Origin: Helicobacteraceae bacterium
GTDB lineage: Bacteria > Campylobacterota > Campylobacteria > Campylobacterales > Helicobacteraceae
Reading direction: 5' to 3'
Assembly (NCBI GenBank): GCA_900766555.1
Contig: CAAFVR010000008.1
Coordinates: 1-64,000, forward strand
DNA: 64,000 nt
This document shows, one piece after another, positions 34,149 through 42,787 of the stretch; the first letter of the stretch is position 1, and every line of letters begins with the position of its first letter. A model generated the notes under the pieces. That model searched no databases. It saw nothing but the letters and a program-made list of their open reading frames with translations, and was not told where the DNA came from. A program made the translations under genes and the position numbers.

Positions 34149-34216
34149 ACTAGATCTGATCTAGTGAACAGATTTGGCAAACAAATTTGGGGGGTGGCAG
34201 ATATCAGATCGGATCT
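34149..34216. repeat. Intergenic cluster of GATC motifs with inverted repeats
   Basis: ACTAGATCTGATCTAGT (34149-34165) is a perfect 8-bp inverted repeat with one central base. AGATCGGATCT follows at 34206-34216 and holds one CGGATCT copy in a second inverted pair. Four GATC sites fall in 68 bp between the convergent bdhA and ccdA. There is no T-run, so a simple intrinsic terminator is unlikely. Confidence 0.65.
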
Positions 34217-34255
34217 AGCAGAAGGTCTAAGAAGCGAATTTGGAAGTGAGGCTGA

Positions 34256-34960
34256 TTATAAAAACCAGCTTTCGCTGCCGGGTATCATGATGAAAATACC
34301 AACTAAAATTAGCAAGATTCCAGATACAACCTCTATTTTTCGAAAATGCTTTTTGATGAAATTTAAGAATTTAAATGCGCGAGATAAAAGTAATGATAAA
34401 AGTAAAAATGGCACGCCAAATCCGAGCACATAAACGCCAAGTAGCACTAGTGCGGTATTGGCTTGAAAACTGCCTAATAAAATTATGCTTGTAAAAATTG
34501 GCCCAATGCATGGGCTCCAGCCCAAAGATAGGCTCATGCCAAGTAAAATTGGACTTAGGAATTTGTTAAATTTCTTTTGATTTTGAGCAAGGTCTAAATT
34601 TTTAGTTTTGTATAAAAAGCTGAATTTGAAAAGTCCCAAAAAATGCAAACCAAATAGAATTACAACGCCGCCTGATACATATCTTAGCCATTGCGTTTGG
34701 AAGTTATCGATAATTTTTGCGATGCTTGCGCCAATTAGCACAAAAATAATGCCAAATCCGATGATAAAAAGTATGCTTTGTAGCAAAATCATTAATGTTG
34801 GTTTTTTGCTTTTTAGCTCACCTAGACTTTGGCCTGAAATATAAGAAATATAAGCTGGCAAAAGTGGCAGCACGCAAGGGCTAACAAAGCTTAAAATCCC
34901 AGCGATAAAAGCCGTAATAAGTGGCGCTTGTAAAAAGAAATCTTGTAAAAATGCATCCAT
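34256..34960 (-). CDS. ccdA: CcdA/DsbD-type membrane thiol-electron carrier
   Basis: CcdA carries reducing equivalents from cytoplasmic thioredoxin to periplasmic thiol proteins such as those used in cytochrome c maturation. The protein of about 234 residues has six helices with the paired cysteine motifs LSFVSPCVLPLLPAYI near the N terminus and LGWSPCIGPIFTS midway. An ATG at 34960, preceded by AAGGA, is chosen over an upstream in-frame start at 35020. It probably feeds the lipoprotein thioredoxin at 27.7 kb and the DsbC-like protein at 6.3 kb. Confidence 0.88.
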   Translation of the reverse strand: MDAFLQDFFLQAPLITAFIAGILSFVSPCVLPLLPAYISYISGQSLGELKSKKPTLMILLQSILFIIGFGIIFVLIGASIAKIIDNFQTQWLRYVSGGVVILFGLHFLGLFKFSFLYKTKNLDLAQNQKKFNKFLSPILLGMSLSLGWSPCIGPIFTSIILLGSFQANTALVLLGVYVLGFGVPFLLLSLLLSRAFKFLNFIKKHFRKIEVVSGILLILVGIFIMIPGSESWFL

Positions 34961-35018
34961 AAAAATCCTTTGTATAAATTGCTCATTAAAAGTTATAATC
35001 ATTTTCTTAAGGAAAATC

Positions 35019-36596
35019 ATGCAACTTTACAAAAATAAATCTCAAAATACACAAGATGCTCAAATGGACCCTCAAAAAAATGAGGATGAAAATAGCATTA
35101 CAGAATCTAATTTAGATGAAGTGACTTTTGAATCAATGGATTTGAGCAATCCAATCAAGCGCGCAATAAGCGATGCTGGCTTTAAAGCTCCAAGTGCGAT
35201 ACAAAAAGAGGCGATCCCAGTAATTTTAAAAGGTCGCGATATCATAGCTCAGGCTCAAACGGGAACTGGCAAGACGGCAGCTTTTGCGCTCCCAATTTTG
35301 GAAAAAATTAAGAAAAATGAGGGCATACAAGCTCTTGTGGTAACGCCAACTCGCGAGCTTGCGATGCAAATAAATGATGAGGTATTTAAACTCGGCAAAT
35401 ATATAAATGCTAAAACAATTTGCATTTATGGCGGACAAAGTATCAAAAAGCAATGTGATTTATTGCAGAAAAATCCGCATTTCATGATAGCCACGCCAGG
35501 GCGATTATTAGATCATTTAAAAAATGATAGGCTCAAGAATTTTGCCCCAAAATATATCGTGTTGGACGAATCAGATGAGATGCTTGATATGGGCTTTTTG
35601 GATGATATCGAAGAGATTTTTAATTATTTATCAGATGATATTCAAGTTATGCTTTTTTCAGCCACGATGCCAAAAGCAATTGCAAATCTAGCTAGCAAGA
35701 TATTAAATAATCCCGTTTCAATAAAAATAACTCCAACTACAAATATGACAAATGCCGATATAGAGCAGCGCTATTACATGATAAATGATAGAGAACGTAG
35801 CGATGCGATTATGCGACTTTTGGATACTGAGCTTGTGAGCAAGGCAATTGTGTTTACTCGCACAAAAAAGGAGGCATCAGATCTGAACATACTTCTGGAG
35901 TCCCGCGATTATAATTCACGCACATTGCATGGGGATATGGATCAGCGAGATAGAAGATCTGCAATTTTGGATTTTAAAAGTGGCAATTGTGATGTATTAG
36001 TGGCCACAGATGTGGCAAGTCGCGGGCTTGATATAAGCGATGTTAGCCATGTTTTTAATTATCATATGCCGCTAAATTCTGAAGTATATGTACATCGTAT
36101 CGGCCGAACTGGGCGCGCGGGTCGCAAAGGTATCGCGATAACGCTTGTAACGCCGCTAGAATATAAAGATTTAAAAAAGATCCAAAGTGATGTCGGATCT
36201 AAGCTTGAGCTTTATGAGATCCCGCAAACGCAAATATCTAGTAAAAAGATAATTCAAGAGATTTTGCAAACTCGCGTGGAAGATTGCGTTATTGAAATCT
36301 ATGAAGAGCTTAAAAATAATCTTGATAGCTCACAAATAATTTTAAAGCTCTTATCTATGCAAGTTGATGCTAAAGAAATTGGTATCAAGAATTTTAAAGA
36401 GATCGAAAAGCCCGCTAGATCGGATCTGAAGCATAAAGGCAATAGAGGCTCTAGAAATCAAAGAGGCAGAGGGCCTTTAAATGCCAGAAATAGCAGAGAT
36501 AGAAATGACAGAGAAAGTAGAAATAATAGAGATAGGCGTAATGATCGCGGCGGAGAGAAAAAGAGCACCAGAGGCAGAAGCAGCAGATCTAGATAA
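35019..36596 (+). CDS. DEAD-box ATP-dependent RNA helicase
   Basis: The 525-residue protein has the full motif set: Q motif near FKAPSAIQKEAIP, AQTGTGKT (motif I), PTRELAMQI, TPGRLLDHL, VLDESDEMLD (a DESD variant of DEAD), SATM, VATDVASRGLDI and HRIGRTGRAG. The tail after about residue 465 is a disordered, basic Arg/Asn/Gly/Asp-rich RNA-binding extension. It is likely to act in RNA turnover or ribosome assembly at low temperature, as DeaD/CsdA and RhlE do. The start follows AAGGA at good distance. Confidence 0.93.
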   Translation: MQLYKNKSQNTQDAQMDPQKNEDENSITESNLDEVTFESMDLSNPIKRAISDAGFKAPSAIQKEAIPVILKGRDIIAQAQTGTGKTAAFALPILEKIKKNEGIQALVVTPTRELAMQINDEVFKLGKYINAKTICIYGGQSIKKQCDLLQKNPHFMIATPGRLLDHLKNDRLKNFAPKYIVLDESDEMLDMGFLDDIEEIFNYLSDDIQVMLFSATMPKAIANLASKILNNPVSIKITPTTNMTNADIEQRYYMINDRERSDAIMRLLDTELVSKAIVFTRTKKEASDLNILLESRDYNSRTLHGDMDQRDRRSAILDFKSGNCDVLVATDVASRGLDISDVSHVFNYHMPLNSEVYVHRIGRTGRAGRKGIAITLVTPLEYKDLKKIQSDVGSKLELYEIPQTQISSKKIIQEILQTRVEDCVIEIYEELKNNLDSSQIILKLLSMQVDAKEIGIKNFKEIEKPARSDLKHKGNRGSRNQRGRGPLNARNSRDRNDRESRNNRDRRNDRGGEKKSTRGRSSRSR

Positions 36597-36597
36597 T

Positions 36598-37059
36598 TTA
36601 GATTTCGCAAGCCTTGCTAATTGTATTTTTACTAAAATCAATTCGTTTTATAGCATTTTGCCATCTGCGTTTTTCGCATTCAGTCTCCGGTAGAAAGCTA
36701 TTTTTAATCTCAATTTTTTTGCCATTTTCGTATGCTAGCATTGTGAAATAAGCTGAATTTGTGTGTTGTTTTTCACCCGTTTTTGGATCTTCCGCTATGG
36801 CTTTAATGCCGATTTCTAGGCTCGTTTTGCCAACATAATTTACATTTGCTAATAAGTGCAAAATCTTGCCAATTTGGATTGGAGCGATGAAGCTTGCATT
36901 ATTTATAGCCATTGTTATTGTGCCAACTCCGCAAAATTTAGTAGCGCATGCATAAGCTACTTGATCCAAAATTTGCACGAGCGCACCGCCGTGCATCACG
37001 CCGCTAAAATTTGCGTAATTTGGTGTCACCAGAATTGAAGTTATGAATTCTCTACTCAT
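36598..37059 (-). CDS. Hotdog-fold acyl-CoA thioesterase
   Basis: The 153-residue protein has the YciA/BFIT-type signature VMHGGALVQILDQVAYACA (about residues 20-38) and ASFIAPIQIGKILHLLANVNYVGKTSLEI. It should hydrolyse medium- or long-chain acyl-CoAs in the cytoplasm. Its stop lies 1 bp from the helicase stop (convergent). The C-terminal 30 residues are basic and hydrophilic. Confidence 0.85.
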   Translation of the reverse strand: MSREFITSILVTPNYANFSGVMHGGALVQILDQVAYACATKFCGVGTITMAINNASFIAPIQIGKILHLLANVNYVGKTSLEIGIKAIAEDPKTGEKQHTNSAYFTMLAYENGKKIEIKNSFLPETECEKRRWQNAIKRIDFSKNTISKACEI

Positions 37060-37150
37060 TTTTTATCCTTATGTAGCGATTTTATATTTTTTTACAAATC
37101 TTTGAGATATTTTTGTCACTTTTCATAAAGTTATGCGCATTTTTGTAACA

Positions 37151-38932
37151 TCATTCCACCGTCACGCTTTTTGCTAAATTTCTTGGCATATCAATGTCAT
37201 TTCCAATTTTTCTAGCGATTTCAAGACTTAGTAATTGCAGCGCAACCATCATCGCAAAAAATTCGCTCATATAATTTGAAAAGCTAGGGATTTTTATTAA
37301 ATCATCAGCGATATTACATTCTGCTGAGCTTATCACGCATATTGTGGCATCGCGCGCTGAGAGCTCTTGAATATTATTTAGCATTTTGTCAAATAATTTG
37401 TGGCGCGGCAAAAGAGCTATCGTAAAAAGATTTGAATCCACAAGCGCAATTGGCCCATGTTTCATTTCTCCACTTGCATAACCTTCCGCATGCAAATAAC
37501 TAAGCTCTTTTAGCTTTAGCGCGCCCTCAAGTGCCAATGGATAAAAAATATCCCTTCCGATAAAAAAGAAGCCATGCCCATGCAAATATCGCTTGGATAG
37601 TCTTTTGATGCGCTCATGCAGATCTAGCGAAACTTCTGTCGCATTTATGGCCTCAAAGATATTTTTAATTTCTTGTTGTTTATTTATATTGCGCCCAAAT
37701 TTTAACCCCAGATCAAGGGCAAAAATCCAGAGTACTAATACTTGCGTCGCAAAGGCTTTCGTGGAGGCTACACCCTTTTCAATACCAGCACGAGTTAGTA
37801 TATAAGAATCGCTAAGTCTTGTAAGTGAGCTTTCATCGACATTGCAAATTGATAGCGTTTTTGCGCCATTTGCTTTGGCTATTTTCATAGCTTCTAGCGT
37901 ATCGGCCGTTTCACCACTTTGGCTAATGCCTATAAAAAGTTCATCCGCATTTGTGACAAATTCGCCATATCGATATTCGCTTGCAATTATGACCTCCGTT
38001 TTAATCCCAGCTATGCGCTCTAGCAAATATTTTCCAACCAATCCTGCATGATAGCTAGTCCCGCAAGCGCAAATCGTAATAGATCTGATATCTGGGATAT
38101 TTATATCCAAGCTTATTTTATTGCTATCTAGATTTATGCGTCCCAAAATGGAGTTCATAAGCACATCTTTTTGCTCATAAATTTCTTTTTCCATGAAAAA
38201 TTCAAAGCCGTCTTTTTGTGCGCTTTCTTGCGTCAGATCCAATGTTTTTTTATTTTTGAATTCTCCAAAATTTGACTTATCTATGAAGCCAAATCTGCCA
38301 TCTTCAAGATATACAACTTCGCTAGATAGACCAATTAATGGCGCATTTGAGCTAGCAATATGTATTTCGCCGCTATTACTTTTACCAATTATTAGCGGTG
38401 CGCCATGCTTTGCATAAAAGATCCCAGATGGCTTTTTTGTAGTGATTAGCAATATAGCAAAAGCACCTTTTAGCGAATTTATAGTTTTTGCAAATGCGCT
38501 ATCTGGATCTAGTCCTTGCTTTAGATAATCTTCAAAAAGATGCACGATTATTTCACTATCAGTTTGGCTTGTAAAAACGCAACCCTTGGCCTCAAGTTCA
38601 CATTTTATTTCTGCATAATTTTCGATTATTCCATTGTGCACGATTGTAGTGTGCGCGCCAGCATGCGGATGCGCATTAATTTCTGTGGGCTTGCCATGAG
38701 TTGCCCACCTTGTATGCGCGATACCAAGGCCAGATTTTGGCGATTTGTATGAGCTTGTTTTGGTCTCCAAATTTACTAATTTGCCAGCGGATTTAAAAAT
38801 AGCTAGATCTAATTTTTCATCCAAAATAGCTAGCCCAGCTGAGTCATAACCTCTATATTCAAGCTCTTTTAATCCAGAAAGCAGAGTATTTTTAATGTCG
38901 TTTTCGCCGATATAGCCTATAATTCCACACAT
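37151..38932 (-). CDS. glmS: Glutamine--fructose-6-phosphate aminotransferase
   Basis: GlmS makes glucosamine-6-phosphate for peptidoglycan and lipooligosaccharide. The 593-residue protein begins MCGIIGYIGE (Cys-2 nucleophile after Met removal), has THGKPTEINAHPH and a glutaminase domain to about 230, then two SIS domains with ACGTSYHAG and SQSGETADTLEA, and ends LAKSVTVE, the conserved C terminus. Unlike most of the window it holds no exact AGATCCG copy. Confidence 0.97.
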   Translation of the reverse strand: MCGIIGYIGENDIKNTLLSGLKELEYRGYDSAGLAILDEKLDLAIFKSAGKLVNLETKTSSYKSPKSGLGIAHTRWATHGKPTEINAHPHAGAHTTIVHNGIIENYAEIKCELEAKGCVFTSQTDSEIIVHLFEDYLKQGLDPDSAFAKTINSLKGAFAILLITTKKPSGIFYAKHGAPLIIGKSNSGEIHIASSNAPLIGLSSEVVYLEDGRFGFIDKSNFGEFKNKKTLDLTQESAQKDGFEFFMEKEIYEQKDVLMNSILGRINLDSNKISLDINIPDIRSITICACGTSYHAGLVGKYLLERIAGIKTEVIIASEYRYGEFVTNADELFIGISQSGETADTLEAMKIAKANGAKTLSICNVDESSLTRLSDSYILTRAGIEKGVASTKAFATQVLVLWIFALDLGLKFGRNINKQQEIKNIFEAINATEVSLDLHERIKRLSKRYLHGHGFFFIGRDIFYPLALEGALKLKELSYLHAEGYASGEMKHGPIALVDSNLFTIALLPRHKLFDKMLNNIQELSARDATICVISSAECNIADDLIKIPSFSNYMSEFFAMMVALQLLSLEIARKIGNDIDMPRNLAKSVTVE

Positions 38933-38971
38933 GTTAATCCTTTGGATAATTTTACAAAAGTGAGGTAACTT

Positions 38972-39640
38972 ATGGAGTTTCAGCTCACACCATCTTGGCG
39001 CGAATTCTTAGGCTCAAAAATGCAAGATCCTAGGATTTTGAAATTGCAAGAAAATTATTTTCGCGCATTGCAAAAAGAGGTGGTTTATCCGCCAAAACAT
39101 TTGCTTTTTAACGCGCTAGATCTGATCTCTCCAGACAAAATTAAAATAATAATCCTAGGTCAGGATCCCTACATCGGATCTGAGCGCATAAATGGCATCA
39201 AAACCCCGCAAGCTATGGGGCTTAGCTTTTCTGTGGCGCGCAATTTCAAAGTGCCAGCTAGCCTTGCAAATATTTATGAAGAACTAAGGCGCACAAGAAA
39301 TTTTACAATCCCAAATCATGGAGATCTGAGCGCTTGGGCGCAAAGGGGCGCGCTTCTTTTGAATAGTATTTTGAGCGTGAAAGAGGGAGAGTCTAGATCG
39401 CACGCTAGCTTTGGTTGGGAATTTTTGAGCGACTTTATAATCTCTAAAATTTCACAAGAATTTAGCGGCTTATATTTTTTACTTTTTGGTAATTTCGCGC
39501 GCAAAAAACAGAGTCTAATAAATCCCAAAAAACATATTATTTTGCAAGCGCCCCACCCTAGCCCGCTTGCAGCTAGATCCGGCTTTAGTTTTATCGGATC
39601 TGGCGTGTTTAAAGATGTGGATTTTGATTTTAGGCTTTAG
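38972..39640 (+). CDS. ung: Uracil-DNA glycosylase
   Basis: Ung excises uracil from DNA. The 222-residue protein has IILGQDPYIG (catalytic Asp, about residue 71), GLSFSV, LLLNSILSV and QAPHPSPLAA (catalytic His) near the C terminus. It carries three exact AGATCCG/CGGATCT copies, an unusually high density for one gene. Divergent from glmS, with GAGGT before its ATG. Confidence 0.96.
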   Translation: MEFQLTPSWREFLGSKMQDPRILKLQENYFRALQKEVVYPPKHLLFNALDLISPDKIKIIILGQDPYIGSERINGIKTPQAMGLSFSVARNFKVPASLANIYEELRRTRNFTIPNHGDLSAWAQRGALLLNSILSVKEGESRSHASFGWEFLSDFIISKISQEFSGLYFLLFGNFARKKQSLINPKKHIILQAPHPSPLAARSGFSFIGSGVFKDVDFDFRL

Positions 39641-39679
39641 GGGCAGCTTTTGATATGATAGACATTTTTAGGATTTTTA

Positions 39680-40351
39680 ATGCTTGAAGGCTTTTTGAGT
39701 TTTTTTACAAATATTAATGGATTTTTCTACATTTTGGGATATTTGATTGGGGGTATTCCATTTGGATATTTGTTAGTTTTTAGCTTCTATAAAGTTAGAT
39801 TAACGCAAGTTGGCAGCAAGTCAGTTGGCGCCACAAATGTATATCGCGTGTTAAAAGATATAGCTCCAAATCGGGCAAAAAAGTTCATGATTGCTACCAT
39901 TTTTTTAGATTCCACAAAGGGCCTTTTTGTAATTTTGGCAGCCAAGCTTATGGGCGTTGGTTATGATGTGCAATGGCTTATAGCTATTTTTGTAGTGCTT
40001 GGGCATTGCTATAGTATTTTTTTATTTTTTCTTGGCGGGAAGGGCGTAACAACTGCGATTGGAACTACGATTTTGCTAATGCCAATTGAGGGAATAATCG
40101 GATTAATTATTTGGGGATTAGTTGGTAAATATTTAAAGATCTCAAGCCTATCTTCGCTTTTTGGCGTCTTGGGCGCTATTATTTGCACCTTTTTCATACC
40201 GGATCTATTGCATTTGCCAGAAGCTATAAATATTACAAAACAGATTGGTTCGCATACTCCGGTTGTGATAATTGGCGTTATTGTGCTTTGGACGCATTTG
40301 CCAAATATATATCGCTTAATTTTTGGCATGGAGCAAAAAATTATTGGCTAG
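39680..40351 (+). CDS. plsY: Acyl-phosphate glycerol-3-phosphate acyltransferase
   Basis: PlsY acylates glycerol-3-phosphate to start phospholipid synthesis. The 223-residue membrane protein has LIGGIPFGYLLV, GSKSVGATNVYRVL (about 48-61), GHCYSIFLFFLGGKGVTTAIGT and a C-terminal HLPNIYRLIFG. Five or six helices are predicted. The folB start lies inside its last codons. Confidence 0.95.
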   Translation: MLEGFLSFFTNINGFFYILGYLIGGIPFGYLLVFSFYKVRLTQVGSKSVGATNVYRVLKDIAPNRAKKFMIATIFLDSTKGLFVILAAKLMGVGYDVQWLIAIFVVLGHCYSIFLFFLGGKGVTTAIGTTILLMPIEGIIGLIIWGLVGKYLKISSLSSLFGVLGAIICTFFIPDLLHLPEAINITKQIGSHTPVVIIGVIVLWTHLPNIYRLIFGMEQKIIG

Positions 40352-40712
40352 ATATAGTATCTCGCTTAAAAATCTAATATTAGATGCGCGCGTTGGCATA
40401 TTAGAATCTGAAAAAAATGCGCAAAAAATAGAGATAAATTTAAGCTGCGCCTACGAAATATATGAAGCAAAAGATGATGTTTTTTTAGATTACACAAAGC
40501 TTATTTCTGAGATCAAGCGCGTTGTTAAATCATCTCATTTTGGATTATTAGAGCAACTTTGTGATGCATTAATAGAGGCGCTAAAAATATTTAATAATGA
40601 AAATTTAAGCATTAAAGAAGCCTCAGTTGAGATTACAAAATTAGAGTTATTTAAGATTTGTGATATTGATAAGGGAGCTAAAATTAGCGTACAAAAAAGT
40701 TCTATATTTTAA
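40344..40712 (+). CDS. folB: Dihydroneopterin aldolase (FolB-like)
   Basis: FolB cleaves dihydroneopterin in folate synthesis. The product of about 122 residues has the tunnelling fold: ISLKNLILDARVGILESEKNAQKIEINLS at the start, LDYTKLISEIKRVVKSSHFGLLEQLCDALIEAL, and SVEITKLE. The usual VTKP is ITKL here. Start is uncertain: TTG at 40344 has GGAG 10 nt before it, and TTG at 40323 is also open; both overlap plsY. FolE, which supplies the pathway, is at 53.1 kb. Confidence 0.75.
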   Translation: MARYSISLKNLILDARVGILESEKNAQKIEINLSCAYEIYEAKDDVFLDYTKLISEIKRVVKSSHFGLLEQLCDALIEALKIFNNENLSIKEASVEITKLELFKICDIDKGAKISVQKSSIF

Positions 40713-40763
40713 TATCTCTCATATTTCTAGTTTTCGCGACCAGCGCTGTTATATCGTTGGCCA

Positions 40764-40780
40764 CCCCCCTCGGGGCTTTT
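40764..40780 (+). terminator. Possible short GC hairpin after folB
   Basis: CCCC (40764-40767), a 4-nt loop and GGGG (40772-40775), then CTTTT, form a compact terminator-like element. It lies in an oddly G+C-rich 77-bp gap between convergent folB and the DUF302 gene. The stem is only 4 bp. Confidence 0.3.
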
Positions 40781-40789
40781 GGGATTCCG

Positions 40790-41287
40790 TTATTTTGTAG
40801 CTTTTTCTTGCAATTCTTTGGCTAGATCCGCTTGGAGGGCGCTTATTTTATTAACCACATCGCTTTTGACTCTGTATTGTCTTGCTATATGCTTGATATC
40901 TTCATAGGCTACTTCAGTTTTGCCATTTTTGCTATGGATTAGAAAGCGTAGCGGGAGTTCATATGCGATCTGGGGATTAATTTGCATTAATAGCGTGCCA
41001 ACTTTTGGATTTCCATAAACTACCACTTCTGTATCTGGGATTTTTAGCCCGGCTTCTTCGGCTAATTCTGAATGTTCAAAAACATCAAAAATCTTGATAT
41101 TTTTTTCTTTCAAAATGGATTCTAGGATTTCGCGAGTTTCTTCAACGCTTTTTGATACCGAAATTGTAGTTAGATTATCCACGCGCTTCTCCGTTTTATG
41201 AGATCTTTTATTATTATGTGAGTTTGCACTAATTGGCGCTAAGCAAAGCGCGCTAACAGCTATGATTGAAAGCAATTTATACTTCAT
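40790..41287 (-). CDS. Periplasmic DUF302-domain protein
   Basis: The 165-residue protein has a signal peptide (about 1-21, cut near ISANS), a Lys/Arg/His-rich short stretch, then a DUF302 fold: SVEETREILESILKEKNIKIFDVFEHSELAEEAGLKIPDTEVVVYGNPKVGTLLMQ (about 50-105), and a helical C terminus. DUF302 proteins lack a firm function. It stands between folB and the MHS transporter; nothing in the neighbourhood points to a pathway. Confidence 0.75.
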   Translation of the reverse strand: MKYKLLSIIAVSALCLAPISANSHNNKRSHKTEKRVDNLTTISVSKSVEETREILESILKEKNIKIFDVFEHSELAEEAGLKIPDTEVVVYGNPKVGTLLMQINPQIAYELPLRFLIHSKNGKTEVAYEDIKHIARQYRVKSDVVNKISALQADLAKELQEKATK

Positions 41288-41323
41288 GTTTATCCTTTAA
41301 AAAATGTCATTTTATACAAAATA

Positions 41324-42607
41324 TCACTCCAAATAGCTTTTTTTAGGCGTTAGTGCGGTAGATAAAATAACCAAAAGCATTATCACAGCGATATAGATAA
41401 AAAAGCCATCTTCAAAGCCATAATTTTTGAATTTGAGCGCAATGTAATTTGCACTTCCGCCAAAAATCGCATTTGGAATTGCATGCGCTAATCCAATACC
41501 CATTGCGCGCACATGCGTTGGAAAGAACTTACTTTTAAAAATCCCACCAATTGAAGTATAAAAACTAAGTATCACAAAAAGGCCCAAAATCACTATAAAA
41601 GCACCCAAGGAGCTAGCGCTTTGACTCATAAATTTAAGGGCCAAAAATAGCGGATAAATAAATAAAAGTGATCCAATGCCAAAACCTAGCATAAGTCTTT
41701 TATGTCCGATTTTGTCACTCAAAATGCCAAAAATGGGCTGCATAACAATTAGTGCAACAAGTGCAAAAAGCATAATCAAATTTGACGTTTTTGCATCAAA
41801 GCCATTATTTATCATAAATATTTTTGTATATGTTGTGATGGTATAAAAAGCCAAGCTCCCGCCACTTGAGATACCGCCTATTAATAAAAGCATTTTCCAT
41901 TGTTTGAAAAGCTCTTTTGCTTGGCCTCTTTTTTCATGCTTGTGTAGATCTGATGTAGAATCCTCCATTAAGCGCCTAGAAAGCAGCGATAACAGGGCTA
42001 AAACGCCGCCAGCAAAAAATAAGATCCGCCAAGCAAAATCTCGCATTTCTTGCTCATTAAAAAATAAAAGCAAGATCGAGATACTAGCCACCGCGGCTAG
42101 CTGACCGCCAATTAACGTGGCTGGCTGAAAGCTCGCATAAAAGCCCCTTTTGCCTCGCTTGCCAATCTCGCTTAGATATGTTGCAGCGATACCATATTCT
42201 CCACCAACGCTAAGACCCTGTATCAAGCGCGCAAGCAGCAAGCCAAGTGCTGAATATTCGCCCAAAGTATCTTTTGTGGGCAATCCAGCGATTAAAAAAC
42301 TCCCAAAAGCCATTAATATAATTGACAAAATCATGGATGCTTTTCGGCCTGTTTTATCCGCAATTTGTCCAAAAATGTAACTTCCAAGTGGCCTCATCAA
42401 AAAACCAAGCGCAAAAATCCCAAAAGATTGGATCTGTTGAAGCATAAAATTATTTGAAATCGAAAAATGATGCGCAAAATATACGCTCAAAAATGCATAA
42501 ATATAAAAATCAAACCATTCAACCAAGTTCCCAGAACTCGCGGCAATGATTGAGCCTAGGCGCTTACGCTCATTTATTGGCCCATTTATCGTAGAAATAT
42601 GTTTCAT
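41324..42607 (-). CDS. MFS transporter of the metabolite:H+ symporter family, KgtP-like
   Basis: The protein of about 427 residues has 12 helices. SSGNLVEWFDFYIYAF near residue 22 and GRKASMILSIILMAFGSFLIAGLP are the hallmarks of the MHS family (alpha-ketoglutarate KgtP, proline/betaine ProP, shikimate ShiA), and RLIQGLSVGGEYG is the conserved helix 4 region. A dicarboxylate such as 2-oxoglutarate is the likely substrate, by analogy with C. jejuni KgtP. The ATG at 42607 fits family starts; an in-frame upstream start at 42655 adds an unlike sequence. Confidence 0.8.
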   Translation of the reverse strand: MKHISTINGPINERKRLGSIIAASSGNLVEWFDFYIYAFLSVYFAHHFSISNNFMLQQIQSFGIFALGFLMRPLGSYIFGQIADKTGRKASMILSIILMAFGSFLIAGLPTKDTLGEYSALGLLLARLIQGLSVGGEYGIAATYLSEIGKRGKRGFYASFQPATLIGGQLAAVASISILLLFFNEQEMRDFAWRILFFAGGVLALLSLLSRRLMEDSTSDLHKHEKRGQAKELFKQWKMLLLIGGISSGGSLAFYTITTYTKIFMINNGFDAKTSNLIMLFALVALIVMQPIFGILSDKIGHKRLMLGFGIGSLLFIYPLFLALKFMSQSASSLGAFIVILGLFVILSFYTSIGGIFKSKFFPTHVRAMGIGLAHAIPNAIFGGSANYIALKFKNYGFEDGFFIYIAVIMLLVILSTALTPKKSYLE

Positions 42608-42787
42608 TTTGTAACCCCATCTGTAATAATTAACAATGTTGATAAAAGTTATCATTTTTATGCTTAAAGCGTTACGATTTTATACGCAAGTGGGATGAAA
42701 ATTATAAAAAATCTTCAAAATCTTGCACATTTTCTAAAAATATTTAGTTTTTCAATACGCTATTTGCAATAAATTAAAAGGAAAAGT

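Noticed and set aside
34164..34433. Plus-strand open frame of 89 codons after bdhA
   Set aside because: Mostly the antisense of ccdA; the GATC-rich start is repeat sequence and the peptide has no recognisable features.
36481..36693. Alternative frame over the helicase tail
   Set aside because: Arises from the Arg/Asn/Asp-repeat codons of the DEAD-box protein C terminus and has no independent support.
42634..42656. FNR-type site near the KgtP-like gene
   Set aside because: TTGATAAAAGTTATCA has a 7-bp spacer between half-sites instead of 4, so it is not a convincing FNR box.
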